Origin: Nocardia sp. SYP-A9097
Lineage (GTDB): Bacteria > Actinomycetota > Actinomycetes > Mycobacteriales > Mycobacteriaceae
Reading direction: 5' to 3'
Assembly (NCBI RefSeq): GCF_009649815.1
Contig: NZ_WJIC01000013.1
Coordinates: forward strand, 141,365-205,364
DNA length: 64,000 nucleotides
Made by a program: the position numbers and the translations under genes. Positions 16,463 through 24,974 of this stretch are shown here, piece by piece. The notes under the pieces were generated by a model. The model was not told the origin of the DNA, did not search any database, and saw only the letters and a program-made list of their open reading frames with translations. Numbering within the stretch: the stretch's first letter is position 1; the number at the start of each line of letters is the position of its first letter.

Positions 16463-18082
16463 ATGGCTGAGAGTTCGATCGAGTGGGTCGACGGTGCCCT
16501 GGTCACCATCGATCAGCGTGCGCTACCGCAGCAATTGCGGGAGCTGCGGATCACCACGGTCGACGATCTCATCGACGCCATCAAATCGCTGGCGATTCGC
16601 GGGGCTCCGGCGATCGGGGTTTCGGGGGCGTTCGGGGTGGTGCTCGCTGCGCTCGCGGCCACCACCGATGGAGTGGTGAATACCGAACTGGTCGAAGCCG
16701 AGTCCGCGCGTGTCGCCGATGCCCGGCCGACCGCGGTCAATCTCGCCTGGGGTGTGAAGCGGGCGCTGGCACAGTTGCCGAATGGTGTGCAAGCCGTGCT
16801 CGACGAGGCCCTTGACATGCTGGCCGAGGATGGTCGCGTGAATCTGGCCGCGGCCACGCATGCCGCTGATCTCGTGCAGCGGCTCTGCCCGGATCGGCCG
16901 CTGCGGATTCTGACGCACTGCAATACCGGTCGGCTCGCGACCACTGCGGTCGGGACCGCGATCGGCGCGTTGAATGTGCTGCATCAGCGGGGCGCGCTCG
17001 CGGAAGTGATTGTGGACGAGACTCGTCCGCTGTTGCAGGGTGCGCGGTTGACCGCGTGGGAGATGGCCGAGGCGGGTATTCCGCATCGGCTCACCATTGA
17101 TTCCGCTGCCGCCTGGGCGATGGCGACCGAGGGTGTGGACGCGGTCATGGTCGGCGCGGATCGGATTACCGCCGATGGTTCGGTGGCCAACAAGATCGGC
17201 ACCTACATGCTGGCCATTGCGGCGCGGCGGCATGGGATTCCGTTCATTGTGGTGGCGCCCGAATCCACTCGGGATGTGGCGACCGCGCGGGGCAGTGACA
17301 TTGTGGTGGAGCAGCGGGCGGCGGGGGAGGTGACCGGATTCGGGGGTGTCGCAACGGCTCCCGAGGGGACGCCGACCTTCAATCCGGCGTTCGATGTGAC
17401 TCCGCCCGAGTTGGTGACGGCCGTGGTCACCGAAAATGGCGTGCTCGGCAATCCCGCACTCGATGCGGGACGCGAGATCGCGGCCATTGCGCGGGGGCTT
17501 TACGCCAATGGGTGGATGCCCGGTACTGCGGGCAATATCTCGGTGCGCCAGGGTGATACGGCTGTTGTCACGGCAAGTGGGCTTTCCAAGGGGGAGCTCG
17601 ACGGGACCGACATGGTGACCGTCGCGGTCGCCGATTCCGAGCCGGTATCGGCGACCGGGCGGAAACCGTCCGCGGAGATCACGATTCACACCGCCGTCTA
17701 CCGCACCACCGATTCGAGCGCGGTCGTGCATGTGCATCCGCCGCATGCGACCGCCTTGTCGATCGGTGCGGCCGGTGCCGATGTGCAGCCCGTGCGTTTC
17801 GCCGGATACGAGCTGATCAAGGGCCTGGGTGGAGTACGCCCCGACCTCATCGATATCCCGGTGTTCCCGAATCATGCCGATGTGCCGCAGATCGGCGCGG
17901 ATATCGAGAAGTACCTGACCGCGCATCCAGAGGCCCCGCCGGTGCTGTTCATTGCCGGACATGGGATTACGGCATGGGGCGCCACTTTGGCGCAGGCCCG
18001 CGATCGAGCCGAATGCCTCGAGGCCATGTGCGAATTGACCACCTTGACCGGTCACCGTGAGATTCCGGTGCGCGAGAATTAG
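16463..18082 (+). CDS. MtnA-MtnB fusion: methylthioribose-1-P isomerase / methylthioribulose-1-P dehydratase
   Basis: 539 residues joining two consecutive enzymes of methionine salvage. Residues 1-330 are the isomerase, with the catalytic Cys153 in THCNTG and Asp233 in VGADRI. Residues 335-539 are a class II aldolase-fold dehydratase with the zinc histidines H423 and H425 in VHVHPPH and a later GHG. The two domains follow each other almost without linker (GVLGNPALDAGREI). The next two genes continue the pathway, so substrate channelling is plausible. A start at ATG 16463 is supported by GAGAGGAC upstream. Confidence 0.9.
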   Translation: MAESSIEWVDGALVTIDQRALPQQLRELRITTVDDLIDAIKSLAIRGAPAIGVSGAFGVVLAALAATTDGVVNTELVEAESARVADARPTAVNLAWGVKRALAQLPNGVQAVLDEALDMLAEDGRVNLAAATHAADLVQRLCPDRPLRILTHCNTGRLATTAVGTAIGALNVLHQRGALAEVIVDETRPLLQGARLTAWEMAEAGIPHRLTIDSAAAWAMATEGVDAVMVGADRITADGSVANKIGTYMLAIAARRHGIPFIVVAPESTRDVATARGSDIVVEQRAAGEVTGFGGVATAPEGTPTFNPAFDVTPPELVTAVVTENGVLGNPALDAGREIAAIARGLYANGWMPGTAGNISVRQGDTAVVTASGLSKGELDGTDMVTVAVADSEPVSATGRKPSAEITIHTAVYRTTDSSAVVHVHPPHATALSIGAAGADVQPVRFAGYELIKGLGGVRPDLIDIPVFPNHADVPQIGADIEKYLTAHPEAPPVLFIAGHGITAWGATLAQARDRAECLEAMCELTTLTGHREIPVREN

Positions 18083-18101
18083 TTCCGAGGAGGAACCCGA
18101 A

Positions 18102-18677
18102 ATGACTCTGCTGCAGATCATGTCCGATCAGGACTCCGCCGAGGTCAAGCTGCGCACCAGCGATGACGCGGTAATCGCCGCCGAATTGAACAAGCGCGGC
18201 ATCACCTTCGAACGCTGGTCGCTGTTCGACGGCTTCAGCGCCGCAACCTCGACCGAGGACCTGCTGGCCGAATATCAGTCGCGCATCGACGCACTCAATT
18301 CGGACGGGCGCTACAAGTTCATCGATGTGGCGCGCATTCACCCCGATGCGGCCGACCCGGAGTGGCCCGCCAAGGCCGTGGCCGCCCGCACCAAATTCCT
18401 GGACGAGCACCGGCATGCCGAGGACGAGGTGCGTTTCTTCGCCGCCGGTCAGGGCTGCTTCTACCTGCATCTCGGCGATGAGGTGCTCGCAACCGTGTGC
18501 ACCGCAGGCGATCTCGTGTCGGTCCCCGCGGGCACCCTGCATTGGTTCGATATGGGTACTTCGCCCGAATTCGTGGCTGTCCGTTTCTTCGAGGAGAAAG
18601 ACGGCTGGATAGGCGATTTCACCGGCGACAAGATCTCCGGCGGGTTCCCCACCCTCGACGAACTCCTCGCCGCATGA
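18102..18677 (+). CDS. mtnD: Acireductone dioxygenase
   Basis: 191-residue cupin. The metal ligands H103, H105, E109 (DEHRHAEDEV) and H147 (GTLHWFD) have the same spacing as in the Klebsiella enzyme. With Fe it forms the methionine precursor 4-methylthio-2-oxobutanoate; with Ni it makes CO and methylthiopropionate. A GAGGAGG Shine-Dalgarno precedes ATG 18102. It overlaps mtnC by four bases. Confidence 0.93.
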   Translation: MTLLQIMSDQDSAEVKLRTSDDAVIAAELNKRGITFERWSLFDGFSAATSTEDLLAEYQSRIDALNSDGRYKFIDVARIHPDAADPEWPAKAVAARTKFLDEHRHAEDEVRFFAAGQGCFYLHLGDEVLATVCTAGDLVSVPAGTLHWFDMGTSPEFVAVRFFEEKDGWIGDFTGDKISGGFPTLDELLAA

Positions 18678-19369
18678 TCAACGTCATCGTCCTCGATATC
18701 GAGGGCACCACCAGTCCGACCAGTTCCGTGCGTGACGAACTGTACGGCTACACCCGCACCCGCCTACCCGGCTGGCTCGACGAAAACTGCAGCGGCGCAG
18801 CGGAATCCATCATCGCCGAGACACGCACCCTGGCCGAGCAGCCGGACGCGTCCGTCGCCGCGGTTGCCGCCATCCTCATCAATTGGCTGAACACGGACGT
18901 AAAGGCCGAACCACTGAAATCGGCCCAAGGCATCATCTGCGCCGAAGGTTTCCGCAACGGTTCCCTCTACGGCGAATTCTTCCCCGACGTTCCCCCCATG
19001 CTCCGAGCCTGGCGCGAATCCGGCCTGGAACTGTACATCTACTCCTCCGGTTCGGTCCGCAACCAAAAGGACTGGTTCGCCTACGCCCGCCCCGGCAACC
19101 TCTCCCCACTGATCACCGGCCACTTCGACCTCACCACCGCCGGCCCGAAACGCGAAGCCTCCTCCTACGAAAAGATCGCAGGCACAATAGGAGTCCCCGC
19201 CGAAAGCATCTTGTTCCTCTCCGACCACTCCGACGAACTCGACGCCGCCGTAGCCGCAGGCTGGCAAGCAATCGGCGTGAGCCGCCCCGGCGAACCCAAC
19301 CCACCCCGCCCCCCACACCCCTGGATCAGCGACTTCGCCGACATCGAACCCAATCCGCCGCGGGAATAG
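18674..19369 (+). CDS. mtnC: Enolase-phosphatase E1
   Basis: 231-residue HAD-superfamily enzyme starting MINVIVLDIEGTTSPTS; D8 is the nucleophile and E10 replaces the usual second Asp, as in the E1 family. It enolises and dephosphorylates the product of the MtnB half to give the acireductone used by MtnD. Its ATG lies in the ATGA that ends mtnD, so translation is coupled. It closes the mtnAB-mtnD-mtnC operon. Confidence 0.92.
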   Translation: MINVIVLDIEGTTSPTSSVRDELYGYTRTRLPGWLDENCSGAAESIIAETRTLAEQPDASVAAVAAILINWLNTDVKAEPLKSAQGIICAEGFRNGSLYGEFFPDVPPMLRAWRESGLELYIYSSGSVRNQKDWFAYARPGNLSPLITGHFDLTTAGPKREASSYEKIAGTIGVPAESILFLSDHSDELDAAVAAGWQAIGVSRPGEPNPPRPPHPWISDFADIEPNPPRE

Positions 19370-19375
19370 GCGCGT

Positions 19376-20203
19376 CTATCGCCGTTTGTCGAGCTCGGAC
19401 ATGATCAAAGTACGGGCGGCGGTGCCGATCACGGCTTGTTCGGTGAGTGTGCGAAATGTCTTCTCGTACAAGGCGATCTCACGTGGTTGTGTGATGGTGA
19501 GTTCGGCGGTGATTGTTTCCACGAGCACCTTCCTGCGGTCGAACATGCAGAAGTTCGATTGCGGGACAAGGTATTCGGTGTCCGCGGGAATCACGCCGAG
19601 TACTACGCGTGGCAGTGACATCGCGACGAGTAACCGGTCGAGTTGGCCGATCATGATGTCGTTGTCACCCACGGTGGTATGCAACGCCTGTTCGGCGATG
19701 ACGAAGTGGAATCGGTGATCTCCTCGGTACAGGACGTGTTGTTGTTCCAGTCGGGCGGCCACCATGGCCTCGAGGTCCGCGCGGGTTCCGTGGTAGAAGT
19801 CCAGGACTCGGCCTATCAGCGCCTCGATGTAGGCGGGTGTCTGGAGCAGTCCGGGCACCACCCACGGCTCGTACCAGCGCATCAGCTTGGTTTCGGCTTC
19901 CCATTTGATCGACTGTCGTTGCCGAACCGGGAGCCGCATTCGCTTGATCTCCAAGTACACGGCTTCGACATTCCGCAGGGACGCAATCAGGTCGGGTATC
20001 TGATTGTCCGCGCGGCACGAACGACACCAGGCGATGATGTCGCTCTCGGTGGGTGTCTGGTGCCCCAGTTCGATCTTCGACATTTTCGATCGCGGCCACC
20101 CATGCATAGCGGCCAGCGCCCGCGCGGTCAGCGCCGCGTCCTTGCGGATCTCGCGGAGCCGACCGCCGAGCGCCTGTCTGGCTTGCTGTGCGGGACCGGT
20201 CAC
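19376..20203 (-). CDS. XRE-family regulator with DUF5753 domain
   Basis: 275 residues from GTG 20203. The helix-turn-helix occupies residues 5-60 (LGGRLREIRKDAALTARALA, then SKMSKIELGHQTPTESDI). The rest is the DUF5753 domain (YEPWVVPGLLQTPAYIEAL, FVIAEQALHT) found in large actinomycete-specific families linked to development and to DUF397-type partners. The start codon overlaps the stop of the DUF6879 gene (GTGA). It probably autoregulates the operon through the GAAGAAACTTC repeats upstream. Confidence 0.88.
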   Translation of the reverse strand: MTGPAQQARQALGGRLREIRKDAALTARALAAMHGWPRSKMSKIELGHQTPTESDIIAWCRSCRADNQIPDLIASLRNVEAVYLEIKRMRLPVRQRQSIKWEAETKLMRWYEPWVVPGLLQTPAYIEALIGRVLDFYHGTRADLEAMVAARLEQQHVLYRGDHRFHFVIAEQALHTTVGDNDIMIGQLDRLLVAMSLPRVVLGVIPADTEYLVPQSNFCMFDRRKVLVETITAELTITQPREIALYEKTFRTLTEQAVIGTAARTLIMSELDKRR

Positions 20204-20730
20204 TGGGCGGCAGTGGCTACAGCGTAGTCGGCGGACGGGATGGCCAACGGCCACAATCGATCTCGGATAGTTCGGATGTGCGCGGCGATGACTGGGTCTG
20301 TCGTAGTCGCCAATCCAGCCCCAGCACCGGTCGGCGTGAAGACGCTGAAGGCGACGAGGTTGTCATCGAAGATCCACCAGTCATCGCCACCGAGCTGTGT
20401 GGGATCAACCGTGTGCCGGGGAAGGTATCGGACGTCCTCGCCGGCTTCGGCGTTGAGCTGCGCGATATGGAGAGCGAATCGCGTGTAGTCAGTATGGGGT
20501 TCGGTGACTACACGGACCCGCCGCACGACCTTCCCGGAAGCCGTAGCGTCGCGAACGACACTCGCCCAGCCGGCGAACCAGGCGTAGTCGTCAGGTTCGC
20601 CGGCCAGGAACTTGCGGAACGGCTCGTCTTCCTCCGGCTTGCTGTAGGTGTCCTCCAGTTCGAGGTGAACCGCTACAGACCAATCCGCACGGAAAAGGCG
20701 GTCCGCGTCCTCACCGTGATGCAACAGCAT
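20200..20730 (-). CDS. DUF6879-like protein
   Basis: 176 residues. The conserved features I associate with this family are visible: a LFRADWSVAVHLELED start, PFRKFLAGEPDD, and GKVVRRVRVVTEPHTDYTRF. Members often sit directly before XRE-DUF5753 regulators, as here, and may be their partner or effector. The function is unknown. It overlaps both neighbours in the same operon (19 bases with the 108-residue gene, 4 bases with the regulator). Confidence 0.75.
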   Translation of the reverse strand: MLLHHGEDADRLFRADWSVAVHLELEDTYSKPEEDEPFRKFLAGEPDDYAWFAGWASVVRDATASGKVVRRVRVVTEPHTDYTRFALHIAQLNAEAGEDVRYLPRHTVDPTQLGGDDWWIFDDNLVAFSVFTPTGAGAGLATTTDPVIAAHIRTIRDRLWPLAIPSADYAVATAAQ

Positions 20731-21037
20731 CGGGGCGGATCTCCTGTCCTAGGGGTACTTCGATACTCATCTCGTGGTCGGGGGTGGCCATCTGCGCCAG
20801 CGCTTCGAGGTCGGTGACCGGTGCCCCGCTGAGGACGAATGTGCCGTGCCCGGTGTCCTCGAGCAAGGTACCCAAACATGTTCCCGGCTTCAGGAATTCG
20901 AGTAGCCGGTGCGGGATCTCGATCTGGCCGGGTGTGTCCGTCTTCCATCCTTGGCACACGTAGGTGCCGCGATCGGAGAGGTACAACGTAGGTGATTGAT
21001 TGCCGGTGGTGTTCTTGCCGAGGAATGTCAGCCACAT
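20711..21037 (-). CDS. Small hypothetical protein, first gene of the XRE operon
   Basis: 108 residues from ATG 21037 (MWLTFLGKNTTGNQSPTLYL). It is beta-rich and has an ETGHGTF-like turn (EDTGHGTFVLSG), with no recognised domain. It is the promoter-proximal gene of a three-gene overlapping operon ending in the XRE regulator. A longer frame upstream runs through the operator region and was rejected. Confidence 0.65.
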   Translation of the reverse strand: MWLTFLGKNTTGNQSPTLYLSDRGTYVCQGWKTDTPGQIEIPHRLLEFLKPGTCLGTLLEDTGHGTFVLSGAPVTDLEALAQMATPDHEMSIEVPLGQEIRPDAVASR

Positions 21038-21064
21038 GGGGTTTCTCCCTGTCCCAGCGTGTTT

Positions 21065-21152
21065 CGCGAAGTTTCTTCGCGCCTTCAATGGTGGCTCCAT
21101 CGGTGTTGAGCGGTCAATGAATCGAACAATTTGAAGAAACTTCAAGAAACTT
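21065..21152. promoter_or_regulatory. Three GAAGAAACTT(C) operator-like repeats
   Basis: Site 1 is the inverted repeat CGCGAAG-TTT-CTTCGCG at 21065-21081, whose minus strand reads GAAGAAACTTC. Site 2 is TTGAAG-AAA-CTTCAA at 21131-21145. Site 3, AAGAAACTT at 21144-21152, follows site 2 with a period of 10 bases, one helical turn. They lie in the divergent promoter region between the XRE operon and the recombinase-like gene. Confidence 0.6.
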
Positions 21153-21259
21153 TGTGGCGTCTGTTGCTTGCGGACTCCTAGCGTCGAATTCCAGGCGTTC
21201 GGGGTAGGTGCAGTCGACCCGCCCCCGGACTGCCGCACCATCGACCCGAGGAGGCAGCC

Positions 21260-21502
21260 GTGACCGACGAACCCGGGGCCACGCCGCAGACCAGGTTGTA
21301 CGAATTTCCCGGCGGCCTGTTCGAACTACAAAGCGCCGCAGACGAATCCGATGACTACTCAGGGTTCCACCTGGAGTTTTCCGGACGCGGTGCACTGATC
21401 GGACCGCACGACGAAGGGCTCGTGATGAAGTACAAGCCAACGGCTGTCGGCTACCTCCGCACCGATGTCTCTGGCGTGGCCCAGCTCTGGGACCAATCCC
21501 AG
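21260..21502 (+). CDS. Recombinase-like protein, exon 1 (interrupted by group II intron)
   Basis: 81 codons from GTG 21260 (GAGGAGG upstream). The N-terminal part is beta-rich, and AVGYLRTDVSG at the end resembles the first strand of the serine-recombinase fold, though the usual catalytic context is not clear. The frame ends with WDQSQ exactly at the intron's GTGCG. Joining it to 23701 restores an uninterrupted 174-residue protein. Without splicing it would read 12 codons into the intron and stop at 21541. Confidence 0.75.
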
Positions 21503-23700
21503 GTGCGCCGTGAGGCGCTGTTATCCATGTTGGAGGTGTGATGACTCCGAAGTGATTGTGTCGCAGCATGATCGCTGTAGCTGAGGGCAGTCTGATCCGG
21601 GAGACGCCGGGGAGGATGGGAGCAGCCCTGACAACGCCGGGAGGTGTCAGCACTGCCGAATGGTGCAGGTCCGGCAAGCGTGGGACAAAGGTGGACGCAA
21701 GGAACCAGTGTCATTAAGCCCCTCAAGCGTCCCGTCAGCTCGAAACTCGGTGGATCTGGGCTGAATTGCGGTGCGCACCGTCGTCGTTCGTGGCGACGGG
21801 AACTCCCGAGCCGGTTTCTGAGTGTCGGTAGGGAGGTCACGGTGAAGGACTGCGGCGTAGCCGTGACCATGCCGCAGGGGCATAGCTGGCCACCTCCTGT
21901 CCCGAATGGATAACAGTGAACACGGGAACCACTCCGCGTCGTCCCGGAATAGCCACGGCCAGTGGCGATTCCGGGGCAGGCTCGTCGTCAGCTGATGGTG
22001 TGTGAGTGGGGCGGAGGGGCCGTAGTAGTCCGAGGCCGGGAAAGCCGGACCGCATGGCGAAGGGCCCCAGTGGATATCGCGGTAAGGAGCCGTAATGGAC
22101 GGAGACGCTTGTGAATACGGGTGAGTCGTGGCCGGACTTCGATGAGGCCTGGTCGCGAGTACGTCGGATGCAGTCCAAGCTGCACTGGTGGTCGACCCGT
22201 GAGGCGGGTCGGCTGTTCGATGACCTGCACAACCTTGTGTATGACCCTGCGTTTCTGGTGCATGCTTGGGAAAGGGTTCACGGCAACAAAGGTGGACGAA
22301 CCGCCGGTGTCGACGGGGTGGTCCCTCGCTCGATCCCGAAGGAGTTGATCGCCTTGGTGTCGCAGTTGCAGATCGCGCTCAAGGAGCGGAGCTATCGGCC
22401 GAACCTGGTGCGGGAGAAGCTGATCCCGAAACCGGGCAATTCCGCCAAGAAACGCAGGCTGGGGATACCGACCACAGCGGACCGGATAGTGCAGGCGTCG
22501 CTGAAGTTGGTGCTCGAGCCGATCTTCGAAGCCGATTTTCAGCCCAGCTCCTACGGGTTCCGGCCGAGAAGACGTGCTCAGGACGCGATCGCCGAGATCC
22601 ACTTCCTCGGCATCCAGGGCTATCAGTGGGTGCTCGAAGCGGATATCGAGGCGTGTTTCGACCGGATCGATCACACCGCTCTGCTGGAGCGGATGCGTCA
22701 CCGGATCGTGGACAAACGCGTTCTCGCACTGGTCAAGTCGTTCCTCAAAGCAGGAATTCTGTCCGAGGACGGAACCGACCGGAATTCCCTGATGGGAACA
22801 CCGCAGGGCGGGATTCTCTCGCCGCTACTGGCCAATATCGCACTCTCGGTCCTGGACGACCACTTTCAACACGAGTGGGATGTCGCCGGCGGTGGAGTGC
22901 GTTATCCGGAATCGCGGCGGGCGGCCTTGCGCCGCAAGGGATTCGCGACTTATCGTCTCGTGCGTTACGCGGACGATTTCGTTGTCCTGGTCCACGGGAA
23001 AGAACATCACGCCCACGAGATCAGGACAGAGGTCGCGCAGGTGCTCCGGCCGATGGGATTATCCTTGTCGCCGGAGAAAACCCATGTCGTGCATATGGAT
23101 TCGGGTTTCGACTTCCTCGGCTGGCGCATCCAGCGCCGGATCAAGGCGGGCACGAACACCAAGATGATCTACACCTACCCCTCGAAGAAGTCGCTGGCTT
23201 CGATCGTCAGGAAGGTCAGATTCATCACCCGCAGGCAGGGGTCACCCTACAAGACGCTCGAGGTGCTACTCAAATACCTGAACACTGTTGTTCGGGGCTG
23301 GTGTCTCTATTTCCGACACGGGGTCTCCAAAGCCACTTTCAGCTATTTGGCCTACTACACGTGGTGGGCAGTAGTTCGGTGGCTCAGGAAACGACACCCG
23401 CGCCTGGGTTGGCGGAAGATCAAACGCCGGTTCCTCACCGAGAGACCGGATCAGCGCCCAGAAGAGAATGGGACCGTGCTCTACAACCCCAGCGATATGG
23501 CCATCGAGCGATACCGATACCGGGGCAACACGATTCCGACACCGTGGAGTGTCCGCGCAGCGCAACTCGAATACGCAGCAACACCAGCATGATGTCCATG
23601 GAGAGCCGGATGCGGGGAGACTCGCACGTCCGGTTCGGAGGGCGGTCCTGGGAAACGGACCCGAGGCAACTCGGGCACCGCGCCCAGGGCCGACCCCTAC
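21503..23700 (+). mobile_element. Complete group II intron
   Basis: The 5' end GTGCGCC at 21503 matches the GUGYG consensus. Domain V is unmistakable at 23603-23636, a 34-base hairpin beginning GAGCCG and ending CGGTTC. Domain VI follows and the intron ends in CCCCTAC at 23700. A candidate EBS1, CTGGG at 21756-21760, is complementary to the last five exon bases CCCAG (21498-21502). Removing 21503-23700 joins two exon pieces in frame. All parts needed for splicing seem intact. The domain IV reading frame encodes the maturase. Confidence 0.88.
22111..23592 (+). CDS. ltrA: Group II intron reverse transcriptase/maturase
   Basis: 493 residues from GTG 22111. The RT blocks are clear: GRTAGVDGV, LIPKPGN, RRLGIPTTADRIVQ, SYGFRPRR, VLEADIEACFDRIDH, GTPQGGILSPLLANI and the catalytic VRYADDFVVLV. 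A maturase X domain follows (GWCLYFRHGVSKATFSYLAYY). No CxxC-HNH endonuclease domain is present at the C-terminus, so mobility would rely on other primers or targets. It has a complete reading frame, so it is probably functional in splicing. Confidence 0.95.
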   Translation: MNTGESWPDFDEAWSRVRRMQSKLHWWSTREAGRLFDDLHNLVYDPAFLVHAWERVHGNKGGRTAGVDGVVPRSIPKELIALVSQLQIALKERSYRPNLVREKLIPKPGNSAKKRRLGIPTTADRIVQASLKLVLEPIFEADFQPSSYGFRPRRRAQDAIAEIHFLGIQGYQWVLEADIEACFDRIDHTALLERMRHRIVDKRVLALVKSFLKAGILSEDGTDRNSLMGTPQGGILSPLLANIALSVLDDHFQHEWDVAGGGVRYPESRRAALRRKGFATYRLVRYADDFVVLVHGKEHHAHEIRTEVAQVLRPMGLSLSPEKTHVVHMDSGFDFLGWRIQRRIKAGTNTKMIYTYPSKKSLASIVRKVRFITRRQGSPYKTLEVLLKYLNTVVRGWCLYFRHGVSKATFSYLAYYTWWAVVRWLRKRHPRLGWRKIKRRFLTERPDQRPEENGTVLYNPSDMAIERYRYRGNTIPTPWSVRAAQLEYAATPA

Positions 23701-23982
23701 ATCCGCAGGCTTGCAACACGTCTCGGCTACGACTTCGCCGACATGGTGATCTACGACCCGAAGTTCGGTCGCCCTCCGTTGGCTCGGCTGAAGGCGCAAG
23801 CAACCCGCCTGGGCGCCGAAGCCGTCTTCGTCCCTGGCGCTGCACATTTCGAGGGCGGGGAAGTGCCGAGGACGCTGGTCCAGCAACTCGATGTGATCAC
23901 CGTGGAACCCGAGAGAACCTACGCGCGACGGGCCCTGCCGACAATACGGGGCTTGCCGCCCGCAAGGGCGAGCGAAGCCTAG
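23701..23982 (+). CDS. Recombinase-like protein, exon 2
   Basis: 93 codons and a stop, in frame with exon 1 after intron removal. It begins IRRLATRLGYDFADMVIYDP and contains LGAEAVFVPGAAHFEGGEVP and DVITVEPERTYAR, a pattern like the second half of a resolvase catalytic domain (helix, then strand with acidic end). No own start signal is present at 23701; ATG 23743 has no Shine-Dalgarno. It may be a partner of the divergent XRE operon. Confidence 0.72.
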   Translation: MRRLATRLGYDFADMVIYDPKFGRPPLARLKAQATRLGAEAVFVPGAAHFEGGEVPRTLVQQLDVITVEPERTYARRALPTIRGLPPARASEA

Positions 23983-24134
23983 TCACCACAACCGCTTCGC
24001 CTCGAAGTAGGGTCACTGGTCAGATGATCACCAGGAACCTATGTCAGTTTCGGCGCGGAAACTGCACCGCCAGCTCCTTGTGAGCAGCTGTCCAGCAGCC
24101 GATTTCAGGGCTGGTTCGACGGGGAGGGATACGG

Positions 24135-24926
24135 ATGACGTCACAGGTGGGGTTCGCGGGACGTACCTACGTGGTTACCGGGTCGGCCTCCGGTATCGGC
24201 GCGGCGACCGCCCGGCTGCTTCGGGAGCGTGGGGCCACGGTTGTCGGATGCGATCTCGCAGCTGCCGAGGTGCACGCCGATCTGTCCACACCTGCAGGCA
24301 GACAGTCTCTGGTCGATCAGGTGAGCGAGTACGGCCCGATCGACGCGGTTCTCGCTATCGCAGGCGGCGGCAAAACCCGTCTGCTGGAGACGAATTACTT
24401 CGGCGCGGTAGCGACCTTGGAAGGGCTTCGACCGCTACTCGCGCTCAGCCCCGCGCCGCGCGCGGTCGTGGTTTCATCAACTTCGTCTCTTGCTCCGGCA
24501 GATGAGCGGATCGTCTTGGCGTGCCTCGCGGGCGATGAGAACGCTGCCGTCACCTATCTCGAATCGGATCCGACCGCCGGCGGTCCGACCGGCGGATACG
24601 GAATCGCAAAGCGGGCGCTGAATCGCTGGGTGCGTAATGTCGCCGCCACCGACGAGTGGGCAGGTTCCGGAATCGCCCTCAACGCCATTGCCCCGGGAGT
24701 CGTCGACACGCCTGCATCCGCGTACATCTTCGCCGACGACAACGTGCGCAAGGCCGTGGAAACCGCCGCGCCACAACCATTCGGTGGTTTCCCCGGAAAG
24801 CCGGAATGGGTAGCCGAACTCATCTGCTGGCTCGCCAGTGCGGACAACCGCTTTGTCACCGGCCAGGTCATCTTCGCCGATGGGGGTTCGGAAGTGGCTC
24901 TGATCGGCGATCGCCATTGGCGCTGA
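24135..24926 (+). CDS. Short-chain dehydrogenase/reductase
   Basis: 263 residues. The NAD(P) motif is TGSASGIG (residues 15-22), and the catalytic Tyr and Lys are in GGYGIAKRAL. NAIAPGVVDTP and the C-terminal VTGQVIFADGGSEV are family standards. A 3-alpha-hydroxysteroid dehydrogenase/carbonyl reductase type is suggested by the two-part active-site loop; the substrate is not certain. The gene stands alone between the intron region and the convergent transporter. Confidence 0.87.
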   Translation: MTSQVGFAGRTYVVTGSASGIGAATARLLRERGATVVGCDLAAAEVHADLSTPAGRQSLVDQVSEYGPIDAVLAIAGGGKTRLLETNYFGAVATLEGLRPLLALSPAPRAVVVSSTSSLAPADERIVLACLAGDENAAVTYLESDPTAGGPTGGYGIAKRALNRWVRNVAATDEWAGSGIALNAIAPGVVDTPASAYIFADDNVRKAVETAAPQPFGGFPGKPEWVAELICWLASADNRFVTGQVIFADGGSEVALIGDRHWR

Positions 24927-24974
24927 AGGACATTGGAGATCGCCGGCTCGGATGAATGTCCGATGGGGAATTGC

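Noticed and set aside
16523..18121. 532-codon open frame antisense to the mtnAB gene
   Set aside because: Shadow frame; no start signal, no conserved motifs.
21536..21540. GTGTG as an alternative 5' end of the group II intron
   Set aside because: It also fits GUGYG and also leaves exon 1 in frame, but it would add eleven residues that interrupt the exon 1/exon 2 junction of a resolvase-like segment; 21503 has the longer GTGCGCC match and a complementary EBS1 candidate.
22266..24083. 605-codon frame overlapping the maturase
   Set aside because: It is the +2 frame of the reverse transcriptase and crosses the intron end; the maturase frame has all RT blocks.
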